64,000 bases of DNA from Pseudomonadota bacterium (lineage in GTDB: Bacteria > Pseudomonadota > Alphaproteobacteria > Micropepsales > Micropepsaceae): positions 1 through 64,000 of the forward strand of contig JACQDN010000022.1 in assembly GCA_016201105.1 (NCBI GenBank), written 5' to 3'. Shown here one piece after another: positions 1-8,131 of the stretch. Numbering within the stretch: the stretch's first letter is position 1; each line of letters starts with the position of its first letter. The position numbers were made by a program, and so were the translations under genes. The notes under the pieces are model-generated. The model searched no databases. It saw nothing but the letters and a program-made list of their open reading frames with translations, and was not told where the DNA came from.

Positions 1-9
1 GAGGGCAGG

Positions 10-85
10 GTGAGGGGGTGTTGAAAGTTGAGCGCGGTCGTCACGACCCCCTCATCCCGGCCTTCTCCCCTGATGGGGGAGAAGG
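10..85. repeat. Palindromic repeat remnant downstream of motE
   Basis: Two nested dyads are visible. GTGAGGGGGT near 10 is mirrored by ACCCCCTCAT near 47, and CCTTCTCCCC (61-70) pairs with GGGGAGAAGG (76-85). The C/G-run hairpin style resembles the larger palindromic elements elsewhere in the window, but the TCGAAA core is missing, so this is a partial or related element. It may also terminate the minus-strand fliL-motE transcript. Bases 86-217 hold nothing else I can identify. Confidence 0.5.
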
Positions 86-217
86 AGATTCTTTTGATTC
101 TTTGGCTTGCAAAACACCTTCTCGCACTGAGCGTGATCCCTCGGCCGTCGTGCTGGGACAGAGTGAAGGACCGAGCGTCACCTTCAGTGATTCGCATGAT
201 TTGCGTCAGCACCAACC

Positions 218-1159
218 TCAACCCCCCGGCGCTTTTGAATCCGATTGGACCTCAGCCTTCTTTTCTTCAGGCTTTTTGGTGTCCGTCTTCGTGTCGGCTT
301 TGACGTCCGTCTTTACCGGCGTCTTTGTGTCCACTTTCGCGTCGACCTTCGCATCGGGTGTCTTGGCGGCGATCTTGCTATCCGCCTTCACGGTTGCCTT
401 CGCATCCGTCTTCGCGGGAGGCGGCGTTATGGCGGGTGGTGGCGGTGGCGTTACAGGCGCTGTCATGGACGTTTGCGGCTGCGTGTCTTGAGGCGCCGTC
501 TGCGCGGGATCGGCCGGCGGCTGCACCGCGGCTAGCTGCTGCGGCGCGGCGGTCTCCACCTTCGGCGGTTTCAGGTGATTGGCCAATTTCACCGTGAGGC
601 TCTTGGCCTGGTCGGATTGCATCTGCGCCAGGATCGCGCCCAGCACGTCGGGCTTCATGGCCGGCGCCACTTCCATCAACACCGTTTCATCCAGCGTGTT
701 GAAGAGGCGCGCCGCATCCTTCGGCTTCATCAGCGAATAGGTTTTGACCAGCGCGTCGATCTGTTTCTGCTCGGCTTGGTCGCGCTGGCCGAGCAGGACC
801 TGGATCTGGCTCTGCAAGTCTTTGAGGCCCGTGATCTTATCGTCGACTCTTTTTTCGGCCGCCGCGATCAGGTTCTCCCGCATGGTGAGGTCCTGCTCGC
901 GGGCGTCGAGTTCGGCGCGGCGCTTGGCGAGGCTGCCCAGCACGTCCACTTGGGCCGAGCTTTCGGCCTCGCTGTCTTCCGCGGCGGGATCGTTGCTGGC
1001 GGCGGTCGTCGAGTCCGGCGGCTGAGCCTGCGTGGTCGTGGCGCTTGTGTCTTGCGCGCGGGCATCCAGCGCGAGACCCGCGCCTTTGACGACCAGAAGA
1101 CCGAGGCCGACCAGAATGACGGCCGGCAGCAGGCGCAGATGTTTGAACGGATTCTTCAC
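218..1159 (-). CDS. motE: MotE-like flagellar motor-associated protein
   Basis: 313 aa. A single membrane segment lies at about residues 13-29. It is followed by an acidic/Ala-rich stretch, a coiled coil (about 70-125, with heptad-like AKRRAELDAREQDL), and an MgtE-N-like helical domain (about 130-190, VKTYSLMKPKDAARLFNTLD). MotE proteins of this layout are periplasmic partners of flagellar motor proteins in alphaproteobacteria. The C-terminal 110 residues are a Pro/Ala then Lys/Asp/Thr low-complexity tail, which makes it longer than typical. It is last in the fliL-fliM-DUF6468 operon and overlaps the preceding gene by 4 nt. The domain call is good; the exact motor role is inferred from family and context. 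Confidence 0.75.
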   Translation of the reverse strand: MKNPFKHLRLLPAVILVGLGLLVVKGAGLALDARAQDTSATTTQAQPPDSTTAASNDPAAEDSEAESSAQVDVLGSLAKRRAELDAREQDLTMRENLIAAAEKRVDDKITGLKDLQSQIQVLLGQRDQAEQKQIDALVKTYSLMKPKDAARLFNTLDETVLMEVAPAMKPDVLGAILAQMQSDQAKSLTVKLANHLKPPKVETAAPQQLAAVQPPADPAQTAPQDTQPQTSMTAPVTPPPPPAITPPPAKTDAKATVKADSKIAAKTPDAKVDAKVDTKTPVKTDVKADTKTDTKKPEEKKAEVQSDSKAPGG

Positions 1160-1560
1160 CGCAGGGCCCTCGCTGAGCCGGCTTTGAGTGCGTCCAGCCG
1201 GTTGGTGAGCGCGGTGGGATGAATGCCGTTCGCCACGCTGGCCGTGGCGCCGCGATCGATGCGGTCGGCGATGCGCTCGCCCGACGATGTGAGCAGCGAA
1301 AGTTCGTCCAGCAGCGCACGGGCGCGCGTCAACCGCTCATCGAGTGTGTCGGAGGCGCTGGCGGCAGCCGATTTGAGCATACGCATGGACGTGCCGGCGC
1401 CGACGATGGCGGTGTTGAGCTCGCCGATGGTCTGCTTGAGGCCGTCCTGGCCTTTGCGCAGGGCGCTGAGCTTGCGCTCCAGCACGATGCAATAAACCAG
1501 CGTTGCCGCGAGCAGCGCCGAAAGCGCGATTTCCACGATCAGCGAAAGTGTCATGGCCAT
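1156..1560 (-). CDS. DUF6468-type flagellar-locus membrane protein
   Basis: 134 aa. An N-terminal membrane segment (about residues 5-26) is followed by a helical coiled-coil region with ERKLSALRKGQDGLKQTI and a C-terminal stretch rich in Arg/Leu. Proteins of this type sit between fliM and motE in alphaproteobacterial flagellar clusters and are annotated as DUF6468. It starts 6 nt after fliM ends and overlaps motE by an ATGA junction, so the three are probably translated together. Function is unknown; a structural or motor accessory role is inferred from position only. Confidence 0.6.
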   Translation of the reverse strand: MAMTLSLIVEIALSALLAATLVYCIVLERKLSALRKGQDGLKQTIGELNTAIVGAGTSMRMLKSAAASASDTLDERLTRARALLDELSLLTSSGERIADRIDRGATASVANGIHPTALTNRLDALKAGSARALR

Positions 1561-1566
1561 GATCCT

Positions 1567-2652
1567 TTAGAGCCCCTTGGAGGCATCGGTGCGTTGCACG
1601 GCTTCGTCCACGCGCACCGCGACGGAAGAGCCGACGCGGCCCATGCGGCCCTTGAGCAGCGGAACGCCGCCGCAGCGCAGTTCGATCTTGGAATCGGGAC
1701 TTGCGTTCAGCATGAAGGTGTCGCCCACCTCCATGTTCTTGATCTTGCTGAGCGACATGATCTGTTCGTCCAGGATCGCATCGATATCGACGCGCGTGGA
1801 CCACAGCTCCGTCGCCAGATGGCTTTCCCAGATGGAGTCGCGGCCGAACTTTTCGCCCATGAATTGCTGCAGCAGCAATTTGCGGATCGGCTCCAGCGTC
1901 GCGTATGGCAGCAGCAACTCCGTGCGTCCGCCGCGGTCTTCCATGTCGATGCGCAGCTTGACGAGAATGGCGGCATTGGCCGGGCGCGCGATCGCGGCAA
2001 AGCGCGGATTGGTTTCCAGCCGATCCAGCGTGAACGACACCGGCGCCAGCGGCTCGAAGGCCTGGCACATATCGTTCAAGATCACCTCGGTCATGCGTTG
2101 GACCAGCGTGCGTTCGATGGTGGTGTAGGGCCGCCCCTCGATGCGCATCGCCGAGGTGCCGCGGCGTCCGCCCAGAAGCACGTCGACGATGGAATAGATG
2201 AGGTTCGAATCCACCGTGAAGAGGCCGTAATTGTCCAGCTGTTCGGCGCGGAACACGGCCAGGATCGCGGGCAGGGGAATGGAGTTCAGATAGTCGCCGA
2301 AGCGGATCGACGTGATGTTGTCCAGGCTCACTTCCACATTGTCCGATGTGAAATTGCGCAAGGATGTCGTCATCAGCCGCACCAGGCGGTCGAAGACGAT
2401 TTCCAGCATCGGCAGGCGTTCGTAGGAGACCAGCGCCGAATTGATGATGGCGCGCACGCCGCTCTTGTCCTGCATTTGGTCTTCGCTGACGTCGAAGCCG
2501 AGCAGACTGTCGATTTCTTCCTGATTGAGGATGCGTTCGGCGCTCGTGGGCGCAGACGCTGCGCCGTCGCCCTCCGGCGCGGCTTCGGCGGCCAGCGCGG
2601 CGGCGCCGGGATTTTCGGTTTCAGTCGCGGCGGGTTGGGTTTCGTCTGCCAT
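1567..2652 (-). CDS. fliM: Flagellar motor switch protein FliM
   Basis: 361 aa C-ring switch protein. The N-terminal ILNQEEIDSLLG (residues 41-52) matches the EIDxLL motif by which FliM binds CheY-phosphate, preceded by a longer than usual Ala/Pro-rich leader. The middle domain (ALVSYERLPMLEIVFDRLVR) and the C-terminal SpoA domain (LDEQIMSLSKIKNMEVGDTF) are intact. It follows fliL in the same minus-strand operon with a 22-nt gap. Family assignment is secure. Confidence 0.95.
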   Translation of the reverse strand: MADETQPAATETENPGAAALAAEAAPEGDGAASAPTSAERILNQEEIDSLLGFDVSEDQMQDKSGVRAIINSALVSYERLPMLEIVFDRLVRLMTTSLRNFTSDNVEVSLDNITSIRFGDYLNSIPLPAILAVFRAEQLDNYGLFTVDSNLIYSIVDVLLGGRRGTSAMRIEGRPYTTIERTLVQRMTEVILNDMCQAFEPLAPVSFTLDRLETNPRFAAIARPANAAILVKLRIDMEDRGGRTELLLPYATLEPIRKLLLQQFMGEKFGRDSIWESHLATELWSTRVDIDAILDEQIMSLSKIKNMEVGDTFMLNASPDSKIELRCGGVPLLKGRMGRVGSSVAVRVDEAVQRTDASKGL

Positions 2653-2674
2653 CTTGTCCTACTGCTACCTTTTC

Positions 2675-3241
2675 CTATTGAACGATCATTTCTTTGAGCA
2701 GCACGTCGCGCACATGGAACGGCGCGGCGGCCACGTTGATGCGGCGGAGCAGTTCTTCCTTCAGGCGCAGCACGCCGGCACTGCCGCGCAGGTCGTCAAG
2801 TCTGAGTTCGCGCAGGTAGCTCTGAAACTGGTCCACCACCCGCGGCATCAGGGGCTGCATGCCGGTCTTGTCCTCGGGATTGGAGAGTTCGAGCGAGACG
2901 CCAAGCTTGAGATACGCGTTGGTGCCGTCGGCCGACTGAATGTTCACGACCAGGTCTGGCATGTCGTAGAAGGTGACTTGCGGGGCGATGATCGGCTCGT
3001 GCGGCTTGTTCTCCGCCGTCTGCGTTGCGCTCGCGCCCGATCCGCTGAATAGGAAAAAATACCCAGCAGTGCCGCCGCCCAGAACGAGCACCAATCCCGC
3101 GATCGCGATGATCAGAAGTTTCTTGTTGGACAGCAGTTTCTTAACGAAACCTTTCTTCGGCTCCGCGCCATCGATCGTTTCGCCATCCGATTCGTCTTCG
3201 GCGTCAGCGTCCTGCGCTGGTGCCGGTTCTTTCTTCGCCAT
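2675..3241 (-). CDS. fliL: Flagellar basal body-associated protein FliL
   Basis: 188 aa from the chosen ATG at 3241 (MAKKEPAP). An upstream in-frame TTG at 3280 would add 13 residues but looks less natural. An acidic cytoplasmic leader precedes one membrane helix (about residues 39-64, KKLLIIAIAGLVLVLGG) and a periplasmic FliL domain ending LKEMIVQ. FliL surrounds the stator and supports torque. It is the first gene of the fliL-fliM-DUF6468-motE operon and is divergent from flgF. A degenerate CtrA-like box lies just upstream. Confidence 0.92.
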   Translation of the reverse strand: MAKKEPAPAQDADAEDESDGETIDGAEPKKGFVKKLLSNKKLLIIAIAGLVLVLGGGTAGYFFLFSGSGASATQTAENKPHEPIIAPQVTFYDMPDLVVNIQSADGTNAYLKLGVSLELSNPEDKTGMQPLMPRVVDQFQSYLRELRLDDLRGSAGVLRLKEELLRRINVAAAPFHVRDVLLKEMIVQ

Positions 3242-3286
3242 GAATTGCCCGCCCGGAAGATCGCGAATGAACTTAGGCAATCGTGG

Positions 3287-3301
3287 TTAAGGACTGGTTC
3301 A
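3287..3301. promoter_or_regulatory. Degenerate CtrA-like box upstream of fliL
   Basis: TTAA-GGACTGG-TTCA has the 7-nt spacing of the CtrA consensus TTAA-N7-TTAA with one mismatch in the second half. It lies about 46 nt upstream of the fliL start. fliL-fliM is a CtrA-controlled early flagellar operon in Caulobacter, so the position is sensible, but one degenerate match alone is weak. Confidence 0.4.
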
Positions 3302-3405
3302 AATCGTCCGCTTGGTTCTAGCGAGTGGCAGCAAACGCCCCGGCAGAGTTTTCCCAGCGATGGGGGGAATAGCTCCTAACCCCCAGCAAAACATCGACTT
3401 TTCGA

Positions 3406-3422
3406 TTGGCACACTCGCTGCA
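3406..3422 (+). promoter_or_regulatory. Sigma-54 type promoter for flgF operon
   Basis: TTGGCACACTCGCTGCA matches the sigma-54 -24/-12 pattern (TGGCAC-N5-TTGCA) with the invariant GG at 3408-3409 and GC at 3420-3421, exactly 10 nt apart. It ends 45 nt before the chosen flgF start. Rod and hook genes of Caulobacter are sigma-54 transcribed, which supports the call. No activator site was identified. Confidence 0.6.
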
Positions 3423-3467
3423 GCAGTGGTGCGCGGCGACGGACCAGAAAGGATGCCGGTTAAGCCA

Positions 3468-4205
3468 ATGGACACCACACTACTCGTCTCTCTATCGCAC
3501 CAGCTTGCGTCCTTTCGCTCCATGGACGTGATCGCGAACAACATCGCGAACGCGTCGACGCCTGCCTTCAAGCGCGAGAGCGTAAAATTCCAAGAGATGG
3601 TCATGCAGGTGCAGCCGGCCGAAGGCGACACCAACACGCAGACCGTCAGCTTCGTGCAGGACAAAGGCATCGTCCGCGATTTGGCCGCCGGACGCATCGA
3701 AGCCACGCACGCCCCATTCGATTTCGCGGTGAACGGCACCGGCTATTTCGTCGTCAGCACGCCCAACGGCGATCGCTACACGCGCAACGGACATTTTGCG
3801 CTCGACGGCAGCGGCCGCCTTGTCACCGATGACGGCGATGCGGTGATGGGCGAAGGCGGCCAAATCACCGTCACCGCCGACGACGGCGATATCCACGTCG
3901 CCGAAGACGGCACCATCAGCGGCAAGCAGGGCCAGATCGGCAAGCTCCGGCTGGTGAAATTCGACGACGAACACGCTTTGAAGAAGGAAGGTTCGAGCCT
4001 GTATTCGACCGACCAATCGGGGCAAACGACGAAGGATGCGAAAATCTATCAAGGCATGTTGGAAGCATCGAACGTCGAACCGGTGGTCGAGATTTCCCAC
4101 ATGCTTGAGGTCACGCGCGCCTATCAGGCAACCGCAAACCTCACCCAGTCCCAGGAAGATTTGATGCGCCAGGCCATCGACAAGCTTGGCTCGGTGAACG
4201 GTTAA
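3468..4205 (+). CDS. flgF: Flagellar basal-body rod protein FlgF
   Basis: 245 aa from ATG 3468 (MDTTLLVSL); an ATG at 3453 would add five residues and the open frame runs further upstream. It has the N-terminal rod motif SMDVIANNIANASTPAFKRE, the FlgE/F/G D1 region and the C-terminal helix VEISHMLEVTRAYQATANL typical of axial proteins. FlgF is the proximal rod component. It is first in the flgF-flgG-flgA-flgH operon, 11 nt ahead of flgG, behind a sigma-54-like promoter. Confidence 0.93.
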   Translation: MDTTLLVSLSHQLASFRSMDVIANNIANASTPAFKRESVKFQEMVMQVQPAEGDTNTQTVSFVQDKGIVRDLAAGRIEATHAPFDFAVNGTGYFVVSTPNGDRYTRNGHFALDGSGRLVTDDGDAVMGEGGQITVTADDGDIHVAEDGTISGKQGQIGKLRLVKFDDEHALKKEGSSLYSTDQSGQTTKDAKIYQGMLEASNVEPVVEISHMLEVTRAYQATANLTQSQEDLMRQAIDKLGSVNG

Positions 4206-4216
4206 GGAGAACGGCC

Positions 4217-5008
4217 ATGCGCGCACTTTCCATTGCAGCGACAGGAATGCTCGCCCAGCAGACCAATGTCGAAGTCATCGCGAACAATCTCGCGAACATG
4301 AACACGACGGCCTTCAAGCGGCAGCGGGCGCAGTTCCAGGATCTGCTCTATCAGAACATCGAGCAGGCGGGCACGCAGTCCTCGGACTCCGGAACGGTCG
4401 TTCCGTCCGGCATTCAGCTCGGCGCCGGTGTGCGCACCGCGGCCGTCTATCGCGTCACCGCGCAGGGCGATCTGCAGACGACGTCCAATCCCTACGATCT
4501 TGCGATTCAGGGGCCCGGCTATTTCCGCGTCCAGCAGCCCAGCGGCACCGATGCTTATACTCGCGCGGGCAACTTCGCGCTGTCGCCGGAAGGCCAGCTC
4601 GTCACCGACAAAGGCTACACGGTGGCCCCCGGCATCACGGTTCCCACGAATGCACTGAGCGTCAGCGTCAACGCGCAAGGCCAGGTGCAGGCCACGATCC
4701 CAGGCCAGACGCAGCCGCAAACGCTCGGCCAGTTGGAGCTGGTGCGCTTTCCCAACGAAGCGGGTCTCAATGCGCTCGGCGGCAATCTCTTCCAGGAGAC
4801 GCAGGCTTCGGGCAATCCGCAGTCCGGACTTCCCGGCTCGGCGGGCTATGGCACGCTCGTGCAGGGCTTCCTCGAAACTGCAAACGTCAATCCGGTCGAA
4901 GAAATCACCTCGCTCATCACCGCGCAACGCGCTTACGAGATGAATTCCAAAGTCATTTCCGCGGCCGACGAGATGATGTCGCAGACCGCCCGTCTGGGAG
5001 GCGCCTGA
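4217..5008 (+). CDS. flgG: Flagellar distal rod protein FlgG
   Basis: 263 aa, the usual FlgG length. The N terminus MRALSIAATGMLAQQTNVEVI and NLANMNTTAFKRQRAQFQDL is the rod signature, and VNPVEEITSLITAQRAYEMN is the C-terminal axial helix. AGGAG (4205-4209) precedes the ATG at the right distance. The stop overlaps the flgA start (TGATG). It assembles the distal rod through the periplasm. Confidence 0.95.
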   Translation: MRALSIAATGMLAQQTNVEVIANNLANMNTTAFKRQRAQFQDLLYQNIEQAGTQSSDSGTVVPSGIQLGAGVRTAAVYRVTAQGDLQTTSNPYDLAIQGPGYFRVQQPSGTDAYTRAGNFALSPEGQLVTDKGYTVAPGITVPTNALSVSVNAQGQVQATIPGQTQPQTLGQLELVRFPNEAGLNALGGNLFQETQASGNPQSGLPGSAGYGTLVQGFLETANVNPVEEITSLITAQRAYEMNSKVISAADEMMSQTARLGGA

Positions 5009-5529
5009 TGAAAACTCTCTCTAGCTTGATCGTTGGCAGCTTGCTGCTCGCCTCGGTCCCGGCCTTTGCGAGCCCAGCCTTCGCAAGTGACGTGCGCATC
5101 GTCGTGCCGGCGCGCGACATTCTGCGCGGCGAAGTCATTGCCGATGCCGATCTTTCCTACGCGAATGTCGCGCCGGATCGCGTGCGCAGCGGCGTCGTTC
5201 TGTCGATGAACGATCTCGACGGCATGGAGGCGCGCCGCTTCCTCAAAGCCGGCGAGCCGGTGCGCAACGACGATGTGCGCCATCCCATCCTTGTCGCCAA
5301 GGGCGCGACGGTGACCATGACCTTCGCCGAGCCCGGCATCACGCTCACGGCCACCGGCCGCGCGGTGAGCGAGGGCGGCATGGGCGAAACCGTGACCGTG
5401 CTGAACCCCATCTCCTATCGCCAGATCACCGCCGTCGTGACGGGCATCGGCCAAGTCCGCGCCGGCGGCGAAATTCCGGTCGCCTCCAACATCGTAGCGA
5501 CGTCGCAGCTCGCTTCGACACAGAATTGA
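5008..5529 (+). CDS. flgA: P-ring assembly chaperone FlgA
   Basis: 173 aa periplasmic protein with a signal peptide (MKTLSSLIVGSLLLASVPAF) followed by a SAF-type domain (ARDILRGEVIADADLSY, LKAGEPVRNDDV). FlgA chaperones FlgI during P-ring formation; flgI itself is not in this window. It is shorter than the enteric protein, having only the C-terminal SAF half, as is common in alphaproteobacteria. It is translationally coupled to flgG and followed by flgH. Confidence 0.88.
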   Translation: MKTLSSLIVGSLLLASVPAFASPAFASDVRIVVPARDILRGEVIADADLSYANVAPDRVRSGVVLSMNDLDGMEARRFLKAGEPVRNDDVRHPILVAKGATVTMTFAEPGITLTATGRAVSEGGMGETVTVLNPISYRQITAVVTGIGQVRAGGEIPVASNIVATSQLASTQN

Positions 5530-5542
5530 ACCCGAGACATCC

Positions 5543-6295
5543 ATGAACACCAAAAAAATGCTCAAACAATTCGCCAGCGTTGCCGCACTCACACTGGCGC
5601 TGGCCGCCTGCAGTTCGGTCGACCGCCTGGAGACGATCGGCACGCCTCCGCCCCTTTCGCCGGTTGCCGATCCGCGGCCCGAAACCTACATGCCGCAAGC
5701 CATCCCGCTGCCTCCGCCGCAGCCGGATTACCATCAGGCCAATTCGCTCTGGCAGCCGAGCGCGCGCAGCTTCTTCCGCGATCCGCGCGCCAGCCACGTC
5801 GGCGACATTCTCACGGTGGACGTCTCGATCGCCGACGCCGCGCAGATCTCCAACACCACCGCGCGCAGCCGCAAGAATTCCGACGATGCAGGATTGACGA
5901 ATTTCTTCGGTCTTGAAGGCCCGCTCGCCAAGGCGCTGCCCGGAGTCGTTGACACCTCGAAGCTCGTCAATATGGGCTCGGATACCTCGAACACCGGCGC
6001 GGGTTCGGTCAATCGGGCGGAAACCGTCAACCTCACGCTCGCCGCCGTCGTGGCGCAGGTGCTGGCCAACGGCAATCTCGTCATCACCGGCCATCAGCAG
6101 GTGCGCGTGAACAGCGAACTGCGCGATCTGCAGGTCTCCGGCGTCGTGCGCCCGGAAGACATCACCAGTGCGAACACCATTGCGCTTAGCCAGATCGCCG
6201 AAGCGCGCATCTCCTATGGCGGCCGCGGCACGGTCAGCGATGTGCAGCAGCCGCGCCTGGGCAGCGAACTGTTCGACATCTTCATGCCGTTCTAG
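5543..6295 (+). CDS. flgH: Flagellar L-ring lipoprotein FlgH
   Basis: 250 aa. The lipoprotein signal ends LALAAC with Cys23 as the lipidation site. It then carries the conserved SLWQPSARSFFRDPRASHVGD block and the C-terminal YGGRGTVSDVQQPRLGSELFD of FlgH. It forms the outer-membrane L ring. It is last in the flgF-flgG-flgA-flgH operon and converges on a minus-strand PAS gene across a shared hairpin. Confidence 0.95.
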   Translation: MNTKKMLKQFASVAALTLALAACSSVDRLETIGTPPPLSPVADPRPETYMPQAIPLPPPQPDYHQANSLWQPSARSFFRDPRASHVGDILTVDVSIADAAQISNTTARSRKNSDDAGLTNFFGLEGPLAKALPGVVDTSKLVNMGSDTSNTGAGSVNRAETVNLTLAAVVAQVLANGNLVITGHQQVRVNSELRDLQVSGVVRPEDITSANTIALSQIAEARISYGGRGTVSDVQQPRLGSELFDIFMPF

Positions 6296-6310
6296 ATCTG
6301 TCGTGGCTCG

Positions 6311-6348
6311 AGAAAAGCAAAACGGCCGAACCCGTGGTCTGGCCGTTT
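6311..6348 (-). terminator. Rho-independent terminator of the PAS gene
   Basis: AAACGGCC (6320-6327) pairs with GGCCGTTT (6341-6348) around a 13-nt loop. Read on the minus strand it is followed by TTTTGCTTTT, so the U-tract serves the minus-strand gene ending at 6374. The plus side (flgH) has only a short T run, so it may act weakly in both directions. Confidence 0.7.
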
Positions 6349-6373
6349 GGCGTTCATGCGTTCGGGCTATCGG

Positions 6374-6949
6374 TCATTCGGCGATGGAATTTCCGGTCGC
6401 TCTGCTTTTGAAATACACCACCGACATGACGATGGACGCTTTGCTGTCGGCATCGAGCAAGGGCGCGATGAAACTCTCGCCATCGAGATAATTTATCTTT
6501 TCGAACGCGAAGTGGCTCACAAACCGCAGCGGCCGAAGGGCCTTCAGCACGACGTCGTAGGGAACGGTCCAACGCGGCAACAATTCGGCCGGGATAACCT
6601 CGTCGAGAAACCGCCCAGTGTTCTCGCCCGACAATCTTGCGATCGCCGATCCCGTCAGCCTGACGCGATAGCGCAAACGATCGCCGTCCTTCACTCTTTC
6701 CAGAATAGTCAAGTGCGACAGGACCGGCTTGAGCGCGCGGGCATCGAGGGCCGAGCGTAGCGGAATTTTGCCACCGCCCCTTTTTTTGAACCAAACATCG
6801 CGCAAAAGGTTGAGCTCAGGCTGCTCGAATTCGAGGGTCGAAAAGCAATAAAACGGCCAATTCTCCGAAATGGCCTGTGCGTTCATCGCGTCGGCAGGAT
6901 CGAGTTCTACGAGACCCATGGCAGCGACATTTTGGCAAAAACGCCTCAA
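6374..6949 (-). CDS. PAS_5 (DUF1457) family protein
   Basis: 191 aa single-domain cytoplasmic protein with no enzymatic output domain. The block LRDVWFKKRGGGKIPLRSALDA followed by LSHLTILERVKDGDRLRYRVRLTGSAI and the final FIAPLLDADSKASIVMSVVYF is the PAS_5 layout seen in alphaproteobacteria. A start at 6916 (MGLVELD) is also possible. It is paralogous to the next gene upstream, 31 nt away, and probably co-transcribed with it. Single-domain PAS proteins can act as regulators (MopJ in Caulobacter is an example), but no ligand or partner can be read here. Confidence 0.7.
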   Translation of the reverse strand: MRRFCQNVAAMGLVELDPADAMNAQAISENWPFYCFSTLEFEQPELNLLRDVWFKKRGGGKIPLRSALDARALKPVLSHLTILERVKDGDRLRYRVRLTGSAIARLSGENTGRFLDEVIPAELLPRWTVPYDVVLKALRPLRFVSHFAFEKINYLDGESFIAPLLDADSKASIVMSVVYFKSRATGNSIAE

Positions 6950-6980
6950 CTTTCTTTAAATGGTCTTACCGATTTCTTGG

Positions 6981-7535
6981 TTAGTCGATTTTGCTGTGAA
7001 AGTAGATACCGCAAAGGATCATCGTCGCCTGGCCTGCTGCATTGCGCATCGGCGCGATGAAAATCTCGCCTCCCAGATAGCTCGCCTGCGCGATTTCGAA
7101 ATTGCCTGCGAGCCGGAAGGGCTGGCGAAAGTCTAAGGCAGCGTCGACGCAAAGCTGCCAGCGCGGTGCGAATTTTCCGAGGAGCGCTTCGTCCAGGAGC
7201 TGCCCATTCATATCTCCGAACACGGCGGTGACGTTGAAGCCGGCGAGCCGGACCCGATAGAGCGTCGCCCCTTCTTCTTGATGGCGCTCCACGATCATAA
7301 TGTTGGAGATCACCGGCTTCAGCGATTGCATGTCGAAGTCGGCGCGGAAGGGAAGAGCGCCGCCCTTCGCCTTGTCCATCCACGCATCGTGCAGGAACTT
7401 CAGCTCCGGGTGGTCGAAGATGAATTTCGTATCGTAGCGAAAGGGCAATCCCGTCCGACGCCCGTGCTCGTTGAGCGTATCGACGACAGAAGCGTTGCCG
7501 GTACCGCGGGAGGTAACAGTCTGCGGCATGCACAC
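6981..7535 (-). CDS. PAS_5 (DUF1457) family protein, paralog
   Basis: 184 aa. It has the same architecture as its downstream neighbour: LKFLHDAWMDKAKGGALPFRAD, then ISNIMIVERHQEEGATLYRVRL, then FIAPMRNAAGQATMILCGIYF. A tandem duplication is the simplest reading. The N terminus differs (MCMPQTVTSRGTGNASVVDT). A perfect 9+1+9 palindrome lies 20 nt upstream of its start. The function is regulatory by family analogy only. Confidence 0.7.
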   Translation of the reverse strand: MCMPQTVTSRGTGNASVVDTLNEHGRRTGLPFRYDTKFIFDHPELKFLHDAWMDKAKGGALPFRADFDMQSLKPVISNIMIVERHQEEGATLYRVRLAGFNVTAVFGDMNGQLLDEALLGKFAPRWQLCVDAALDFRQPFRLAGNFEIAQASYLGGEIFIAPMRNAAGQATMILCGIYFHSKID

Positions 7536-7554
7536 ATTCTGCGTGTGCAGGGCG

Positions 7555-7573
7555 AAATTCTTATTAAGAATTT
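7555..7573. promoter_or_regulatory. Perfect 19-nt palindrome upstream of PAS genes
   Basis: AAATTCTTA-T-TAAGAATTT is a perfect odd-centred dyad in the 52-nt gap between dksA and the PAS pair. It is AT-rich in a GC-rich genome and lies 20-38 nt upstream of the PAS start, which fits an operator. It could also act on the 3' end of dksA. No regulator is identified. Confidence 0.4.
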
Positions 7574-7587
7574 GAATTCAATCTTAG

Positions 7588-8004
7588 CTAATCGTCGCGA
7601 TAGACTTTTTCACGCCGTTCGTGGCGTTCCTGCGCCTCGATCGACAAGGTTGCGATGGGGCGTGCATCCAGGCGTTTGAGGGAAATCGGCTCGCCGGTCT
7701 CTTCGCAGAAACCGTAGGAACCGTCTTCCAGCCGGCGCAGCGCCGCGTCGATCTTGGCGATCAATTTGCGCTGGCGGTCGCGGGTGCGCAGCTCGAGCTG
7801 GCGTTCGGCTTCGGTGGAAGCGCGGTCGGCCAGATCGGCATGCGGCACGGTTTCAGCTTGCAGGTTCTGGATCGTCTCGCGGCTTTCGCGAAGGATCTCT
7901 TCTTTCCAGTTGATGAGCTTGCGGCGGAAATACTCGCGCTGCTTCTCATTCATAAAGGGCTCGGATTCCGACGGCCGGTAGCCTGACGGAAGTTCGGTAC
8001 CCAT
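7588..8004 (-). CDS. dksA: DksA-family RNA polymerase-binding regulator
   Basis: 138 aa. The coiled coil carries DLADRASTEAERQ, matching the DxxDxA tip motif (Asp57, Asp60, Ala62) that enters the RNA polymerase secondary channel. The globular end YGFCEETGEPISLKRLDARP has only one cysteine (Cys100), not the four of the classical zinc finger, a state known for some alphaproteobacterial DksA proteins. Together with ppGpp it would modulate rRNA and stress promoters. It stands downstream of fliX on the same strand. Confidence 0.88.
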   Translation of the reverse strand: MGTELPSGYRPSESEPFMNEKQREYFRRKLINWKEEILRESRETIQNLQAETVPHADLADRASTEAERQLELRTRDRQRKLIAKIDAALRRLEDGSYGFCEETGEPISLKRLDARPIATLSIEAQERHERREKVYRDD

Positions 8005-8131
8005 CGACGCTCCTCTTGAATGGTGAATCGCCCGCCCACTTGAGCGCGCGGGGTTATACAGGCGGACCCAGGCTGCTTCAATTGGAATCGCCCAAGCCGG
8101 GCGTCACGAAACTTTGTTGTGGGGCAAAGGG

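Noticed and set aside
1219..2697. Plus-strand 492-codon frame over fliM and DUF6468
   Set aside because: Complement of fliM codons; no RBS, no domains, and fliM is certain.
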